From NCBI GenBank assembly GCA_045532865.1, contig JAZSGT010000033.1:1-10025 (forward strand): 10,025 nt of DNA, in the 5' to 3' direction. Below the pieces are notes generated by a model. It was not told the origin of the DNA. It saw only the letters and a program-made list of their open reading frames with translations, and ran no database searches. The stretch comes from RGIG4140 sp045532865. GTDB taxonomy: Bacteria; Pseudomonadota; Alphaproteobacteria; CAAHEQ01; UBA3637. Shown piece by piece: positions 5,871-10,025 of the stretch. Position 1 is the first letter of the stretch. Every line of letters starts with the position of its first letter. A program made the translations under genes and the position numbers.

Positions 5871-6770
5871 TTATTCATAAACAGTTAAAACAACTCCTAC
5901 AATAATAAAGAAAAAACAAAATAATTTTTTAATCATTTCATCTTTACTCAAATTTTCTTTAAACTTGCTTCCAAAAATTTTATATAAAACCAAACTATAA
6001 AATAAAACAAAAATCGGTGTTGTAGAACTAATCCCTGCCCGAACCATAACTGGCAACATTGAAAGCGCATAGATACCTGTTAAAACAGCTGCTCTATCCA
6101 CAATTTCCATCAACATTAAAAGTGAAAAATTCTTTTTGAACACTTTAAAATCTTTTTTGATATTCTTTAAAAATTTAGGATGGGCTAATGCTAAAAACAA
6201 AAAGACATCTGATAATACAATATAATAAAAACTAAAACTTAACCAATTCATTTCCAACAAGGCTTTTTTTGAAAAAATAGTATTAAGCGTAATCATCAAT
6301 GAAGCAATTAACATTAAATAAAAAGCAAAATTAATTTGAATAGAAACTCCTTTTTTCAAATTTAAAAACAAAGTTGCTGCTATAATAATAAAAAAGCCAA
6401 CATATTGCCAAAAAGACAATTGCTCACCCACAATGATATACGCAAAAATTGGGAGCAAAATCTTTCCCAAAGAAAACATTGCACCCACAACAGAAGTATC
6501 AATTCTTTTTAACGATTTAAAATAAGGTATTTGATACAAAATTTCAAACAACGCAACCACAAATAAAATAGGCCACACGTGAACTGAAACACTTAAAATT
6601 TCAACACCACCCATCATAACCAAAAATGGCAATACAAATAAATTTGTAATACCTAAATAAAAAATAGTTGCCGAATTGCTTTTGAATAAAAAATTCGAAA
6701 CACGTGCATCCAAAATATTTGAAACAGCATGCAGCATCGGTGCAATAAAAGCTATTAATAACGTAAACAT
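5871..6770 (-). CDS. EamA/DMT-superfamily transporter
   Basis: A 299-residue inner-membrane protein with ten hydrophobic segments, at about 1-20, 33-53, 65-84, 92-113, 118-137, 146-165, 177-196, 213-235, 240-264 and 281-298. They form two five-helix halves joined by the basic stretch LNLKKG, the layout of drug/metabolite transporters of the EamA (DUF6) type. Helix 4 ending in VGEQLSFWQYVGFFIIIAAT (114-133) is the classic EamA signature, and the second half repeats it more weakly. The region between helices 7 and 8 (198-214) is strongly lysine-rich, as expected for a cytoplasmic loop. Substrate is unknown; family members export amino acids, nucleosides or other metabolites. The ATG is preceded by a GAGAGA ribosome site about 7 bases away, and a good promoter stands just upstream, so the gene is its own unit. 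No terminator is visible before tRNA-Val. Confidence 0.85.
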   Translation of the reverse strand: MFTLLIAFIAPMLHAVSNILDARVSNFLFKSNSATIFYLGITNLFVLPFLVMMGGVEILSVSVHVWPILFVVALFEILYQIPYFKSLKRIDTSVVGAMFSLGKILLPIFAYIIVGEQLSFWQYVGFFIIIAATLFLNLKKGVSIQINFAFYLMLIASLMITLNTIFSKKALLEMNWLSFSFYYIVLSDVFLFLALAHPKFLKNIKKDFKVFKKNFSLLMLMEIVDRAAVLTGIYALSMLPVMVRAGISSTTPIFVLFYSLVLYKIFGSKFKENLSKDEMIKKLFCFFFIIVGVVLTVYE

Positions 6771-6791
6771 GAATTTTCTCTCTAAATAAGA

Positions 6792-6820
6792 GCTATAACA
6801 TATTTGGATATACTTGTCAA
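6792..6820 (-). promoter_or_regulatory. Sigma-70 promoter of the EamA transporter gene
   Basis: On the - strand a perfect -35 TTGACA (6815-6820) is followed after 17 bases by TATAGC (6792-6797, four of six). Transcription would start near 6785, about 15 bases before the ATG. It comes directly after the pepA terminator. Confidence 0.7.
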
Positions 6821-6829
6821 ATTAAGTAC

Positions 6830-6865
6830 AAAAAGAATTCGCCACCAACAAGTTGATGACGAATC
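6830..6865 (-). terminator. Intrinsic terminator of pepA
   Basis: On the - strand GATTCGTCATCAAC pairs with GTTGGTGGCGAATT (6852-6865 with 6836-6849, several G-U pairs on this strand), followed by TCTTTTTG. It ends pepA transcription 25 bases after its stop codon and before the promoter of the next gene. Confidence 0.8.
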
Positions 6866-6889
6866 AAAAAAACATTCAATTCCTTTTTT

Positions 6890-8326
6890 TTATTTAACCA
6901 ATTGATTAAGAAGGCGAACACCCCAACCAGTAGCACCTTTTGGAGTTGTTGGTCTTGATTTTTCATACTTATCAACACCTGCAATATCTAAATGCGCCCA
7001 AACAACTCCTTTCTTAATAAATCTTGCTAAGAAACATGCTGCCGTACTCCCACCAGCCAAACGACCACCAATATTTTTCATATCAGCAATATCTGAATCA
7101 ATCATTTTGTCATAAGCTTTATTTATAGGTAACCGCCAAACCTCTTCATTTACTTCTTTTCCAGCCGATAAAATTGTTTCAACAAACATGTCGTCATTTG
7201 AAAAAAGACCAGCATACTCCTCACCAAGTGCAGCCATGACTGCCCCTGTTAATGTTGCCAAATCAATAATTTTATTTACTTTATATTGCGACTGAATATA
7301 CCATAAGCAATCACCCAAAACCAAGCGCCCTTCTGCATCTGTGTTCAAAATTTCAACAGTTTGACCAGATAATGAAGTAACAACATCTCCAGGACGTGAA
7401 GCCGTTCCAGAGGGCATATTTTCCACCAATCCTACTATACCAATCACGTTTGATTTTACTTTTCTTAAAGCAAAAGAACGCATAGACGAAACAACAACAG
7501 CAGCCCCTGTCATATCTTGTTTCATATCACCCATTCCGGCACCTGGCTTCAATGAAATACCACCCGAATCAAATGTAACACCTTTTCCTACAAAACCAAT
7601 ATCAAATGTTTTTTTCTTTGGATTTCCCATCCATTTCATAATTGCAACTTTAGGCTCGTTTTGAGATCCTTGTGCAACAGAAAGAAGCATCCCAAATTTT
7701 TTTGCTTTCAGTTCTTTTAAAGATAAAACTTCAATTTCAAGCCCTGTTTTTTGAAGTTCTTGAATTCGTTCAGCAAACAAAACTGGCGTTAAATGATTTG
7801 CCGGTTCTGCACTTAAATCTCTCGCCATGTAGACGCTTTCAATAATTGGCAAAACTTTTTTAAACTCTGATTTTGCTTTGCTTGGCTCATTTAAAATAAA
7901 AGTAACTTTTTTAACTTGCTGATTTTCTTTTTTATCTTTTGTTTTATATTTATCAAATTGGTAGCCACCTAACATCATTCCTGTTGCAACAAAAACAGCC
8001 TCTTCAGTCTCTGAAAAACCAAATACGCCTGTTGTATAATAAACAGCTTCTTTTCCTTTTAGATATGGAACTAATTTTCCACCCACTGTTTCAAAAGCGT
8101 TTTTATCTTTTTTTGCCCCTACACCAACAACAATCATTTGTTGTTCAGAACCTAAAACAGAAACAATTTCCCCTTCTTTTGCTTTAAAATCAGCTTGCAT
8201 CAATGATTGATTGACTACTTTTAACTGGGCAGATGTTATTTTTTTTGTTTTTAATATGCTGTCACTTGTTGCAAAAATCAGAACACTTTCTTTTTCACAT
8301 TCTTTTTTAAAATCAAATTGCATCAT
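6890..8326 (-). CDS. pepA: Leucyl aminopeptidase (peptidase family M17)
   Basis: A 478-residue cytosolic two-metal aminopeptidase removing N-terminal residues from peptides; family members are hexamers. The N-terminal macrodomain-like half (1-160) is divergent. The catalytic half is complete: K248 and D253 in GKGVTFDSGG, K260 in ISLKPGAGM, D271 in MKQDMTGAA, and D330, E332 and R334 in the signature NTDAEGRL. These match E. coli PepA K270, D275, K282, D293, D352, E354 and R356, so it should be active. WAHLDIAGVD (443-452) and the GATGWGVRLL end are also typical. The length is a little below E. coli PepA (503), the difference lying in the N-terminal half. Two adjacent ATGs (8326, 8323) are possible; GAAGG (8335-8339), 8 bases before the first, favours 8326. 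It has its own promoter and terminator. Some M17 members also regulate DNA recombination or transcription; nothing here tests that. Confidence 0.97.
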   Translation of the reverse strand: MMQFDFKKECEKESVLIFATSDSILKTKKITSAQLKVVNQSLMQADFKAKEGEIVSVLGSEQQMIVVGVGAKKDKNAFETVGGKLVPYLKGKEAVYYTTGVFGFSETEEAVFVATGMMLGGYQFDKYKTKDKKENQQVKKVTFILNEPSKAKSEFKKVLPIIESVYMARDLSAEPANHLTPVLFAERIQELQKTGLEIEVLSLKELKAKKFGMLLSVAQGSQNEPKVAIMKWMGNPKKKTFDIGFVGKGVTFDSGGISLKPGAGMGDMKQDMTGAAVVVSSMRSFALRKVKSNVIGIVGLVENMPSGTASRPGDVVTSLSGQTVEILNTDAEGRLVLGDCLWYIQSQYKVNKIIDLATLTGAVMAALGEEYAGLFSNDDMFVETILSAGKEVNEEVWRLPINKAYDKMIDSDIADMKNIGGRLAGGSTAACFLARFIKKGVVWAHLDIAGVDKYEKSRPTTPKGATGWGVRLLNQLVK

Positions 8327-8359
8327 GTAATACCCCTTCTTATTATTAAATATAAGAAA

Positions 8360-8368
8360 AGTATACCA
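8360..8368 (-). promoter_or_regulatory. Extended -10 promoter candidate for pepA
   Basis: On the - strand TGGTATACT is an extended -10 element (TGn plus TATACT). The -35 region 17 bases upstream (TTTTAA) is poor, as is common for extended -10 promoters. Transcription would start near 8353, leaving a leader of about 27 bases that includes the ribosome site. The rest of 8327-8412 is A/T-rich, with no convincing terminator for the ankyrin gene. Confidence 0.5.
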
Positions 8369-8412
8369 ATCATTCTAAAAAGTTAAAAGCTTTTTTTTAT
8401 CCAAACAAAAAA

Positions 8413-10023
8413 TTATTCATCTTCATCAAGATATGAAATCTGTTTTGACGCTTCATCATCTTTAGCACCTAACGACAACAATAATTCTTCAGCCTCATAT
8501 TGATGTGTTTGTCTAGCAACATATAATGGTGTTTTTCCTCGAGCATCTTTAACATTTATATCTGCTCCATTTTCAATCAAAACAGAAATAGCTCTTATAT
8601 TACCTCTTGCACTTGCATAATGCAAAACAGAATATTTTGTTCCTTCATCATGAGAATTTGCATCAGCCCCTGCTTTAAGCAATAACTTCATATTTGAAAT
8701 ATCATTTTGAACAATTGTTTCAATCAAACTTGAATGTCCCATATTTACTTTTCTTTTTTCTTCTCTAAAACAATTATTACGATACAATAACTCTATAATT
8801 TCAAAATTCCCAATTTCAAGAGCCCACTCAAGTGCATTTTTTTCACAAACAACCAAATTATTTAAATGTGCACCATGAATAATTGCTTTTTCTACAAGAG
8901 CTTTATTTTCTCTAAAAACACCTAAAAAAAGAGCAATATCAAAAAAGGTATTACTTTCTTCATATTTTTTCAAACAACTTTTTAAGGCTCTATCGGTACT
9001 TTCTTGAACAAGCGTTGAAACAGATGATAAATCTTTTGTTTTCATATAAACTTTACAACCCTGTTCAACAAGTTTCTTAAATGGTTTTTTTTGATTATTC
9101 AAAACTGCTAAATACAAAGCCGTTTGCCCTTGTTTATCCAAACAATCAATATCAACACCTTTTGACAGCAAAAGCTCTACACACGCCATTGATCCAACTG
9201 CTGTTGCAACATGAAGAGGTGTTTGTCCATTTATATCTTTTGAGTTCAAATCAACGCCAGCTTCTATCATTTTTTTAACAACCATCTTCTGCCCACTCAA
9301 ACAAGCCATATGCAACGGTGTTCTTAAATGAATATCTCGAGCATTTAGGTTAAAATCATTCTCAATAAAAAAAGAAACACAATTAACTAAACCTGAAAGC
9401 GCAGCATAATGAAGGCTTGTTTTTAACATTTTATCTCGTTCAAAAATATTTGCTCCATTCTTAATTAAAAACAAAGCTATTTTTTCATTCCCATTTTCAA
9501 GCGCTACATGCAAAGGAGTCTTTTTTAAAAAATTTCCTTTATCTACAAGAACATTTTCTTCCACCAAAAAACGAACAGTTTCAAAATTTCCATTTTCAGC
9601 TGCAACAAAAAGAGGTGTACACTCATCACTATCAACTCGATTGAAATTTGCATTCATTTTTGATATTTTCTTCAACAACTTAACATTGTTTTTTGCTGCC
9701 AAATAATGTGCGCATGTACCACCATTAAAATCAAAAGAATTCACATTTGGTTTATATTTCAATAAAATATCAATCCAATCATATCGTTCTAATTTTGCAA
9801 GTAAGATCAATGGTGTTTCACCAAAACCAGTAGCATCATCAACATAAGTGCCTGATTTTAAAATATACTCAAATGCTACTACGTCATTCTGAATAATACT
9901 TTGCAACAAAAAAGATTTTCCTTTTTGATTATAAAAATCAACATCTTTATAACACTCAAGTAATGAATGATTATTAGGTATTTTTTTTAATCTATCAATT
10001 TCTATTTTATTTAATAAATTCAT
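8413..10023 (-). CDS. Ankyrin-repeat protein, possibly cut at the right edge
   Basis: A protein of at least 536 residues made almost wholly of ankyrin repeats, helical pairs that bind protein partners. I count about 14: a first block of nine at roughly 36, 67, 101, 134, 167, 200, 234, 267 and 300 (best copies TPLHVALENGN, TSLHYAALSG, TPLHMACLSG, TPLHVATAVG); a non-repeat linker at about 330-358 rich in Ser, Lys and Glu; then a second block of five at about 360, 395, 430, 465 and 498. The tail is acidic (SYLDEDE). There is no signal peptide, membrane segment or recognisable enzyme domain, so it is either cytosolic or secreted by a system that needs no Sec signal. The ATG at 10021-10023 is only 2 bases from the window end, so neither its ribosome site nor a longer start can be checked. 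Such proteins in host-associated Alphaproteobacteria are sometimes effectors acting in host cells; here that is only a possibility. Confidence 0.9.
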   Translation of the reverse strand: MNLLNKIEIDRLKKIPNNHSLLECYKDVDFYNQKGKSFLLQSIIQNDVVAFEYILKSGTYVDDATGFGETPLILLAKLERYDWIDILLKYKPNVNSFDFNGGTCAHYLAAKNNVKLLKKISKMNANFNRVDSDECTPLFVAAENGNFETVRFLVEENVLVDKGNFLKKTPLHVALENGNEKIALFLIKNGANIFERDKMLKTSLHYAALSGLVNCVSFFIENDFNLNARDIHLRTPLHMACLSGQKMVVKKMIEAGVDLNSKDINGQTPLHVATAVGSMACVELLLSKGVDIDCLDKQGQTALYLAVLNNQKKPFKKLVEQGCKVYMKTKDLSSVSTLVQESTDRALKSCLKKYEESNTFFDIALFLGVFRENKALVEKAIIHGAHLNNLVVCEKNALEWALEIGNFEIIELLYRNNCFREEKRKVNMGHSSLIETIVQNDISNMKLLLKAGADANSHDEGTKYSVLHYASARGNIRAISVLIENGADINVKDARGKTPLYVARQTHQYEAEELLLSLGAKDDEASKQISYLDEDE

Positions 10024-10025
10024 TT

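Noticed and set aside
8381..8398. Terminator hairpin after the ankyrin gene (AAAAGCTTTT region)
   Set aside because: The palindrome has no loop, and the alternative stem has a single G-C pair.
1..10025. New multi-gene system, CRISPR array, insertion sequence or defence cluster
   Set aside because: No spaced direct repeats, transposase, nuclease/helicase modules or co-directional accessory cassette were seen; most genes are housekeeping or single units with their own signals.

Overview
This window looks like a piece of chromosome from an A+T-rich, probably host-associated alphaproteobacterium. The support is the gene order rpiB-glyA-nrdR-(rib genes)-nusB, typical of Alphaproteobacteria and present here in shortened form; tight housekeeping-gene packing; G+C of roughly one third (by eye, not counted); an alphaproteobacterial-type tRNA-Val(GAC); and a large ankyrin-repeat protein, a class common in host-associated members of the group. 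The formate/nitrite-type channel fits a life with anaerobic phases. Order-level placement is not possible from sequence reading alone. All complete genes end in TAA except nrdR, whose TGA lies in an ATGA overlap, so the standard bacterial code fits.

Layout. Bases 1-794 (+) hold the 3' part of an unrecognised protein with an HEYLH zinc-protease-like motif, running in from the left edge. Bases 869-1657 (+) encode an FNT-family anion channel, ending at a strong bidirectional terminator that it shares with a convergent GNAT acetyltransferase gene (1713-2366, -). Bases 2454-5129 (-) form a compact operon transcribed rpiB, glyA, nrdR, nusB: three of its junctions overlap or are 3 bases apart, and a terminator closes it at 2392-2427. 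ruvX (5160-5630, +) is divergent from rpiB with only 30 bases between start codons. Bases 5693-5769 (-) are tRNA-Val(GAC) with its own promoter and terminator. Bases 5871-6770 (-) encode a 10-helix EamA/DMT-type transporter, 6890-8326 (-) the leucyl aminopeptidase PepA, and 8413-10023 (-) a protein of about 14 ankyrin repeats that reaches the right edge.

How the genes work together. The central operon joins pentose-phosphate isomerisation (RpiB), one-carbon/glycine metabolism (GlyA), control of ribonucleotide reductase (NrdR) and rRNA antitermination (NusB), a growth-linked set. RuvX (16S rRNA 5'-end maturation) and the tRNA add to the translation theme. The flanking genes (channel, acetyltransferase, transporter, aminopeptidase, ankyrin protein) look like independent single-gene units, several with a visible promoter or terminator.

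I found no mobile element, CRISPR array, phage gene or defence system, and no clear new multi-gene system. The points most worth a second look are the missing riboflavin genes between nrdR and nusB, the ankyrin protein's two-block architecture, the HExxH orphan, and the very tight rpiB/ruvX divergent control region with a possibly leaderless ruvX.
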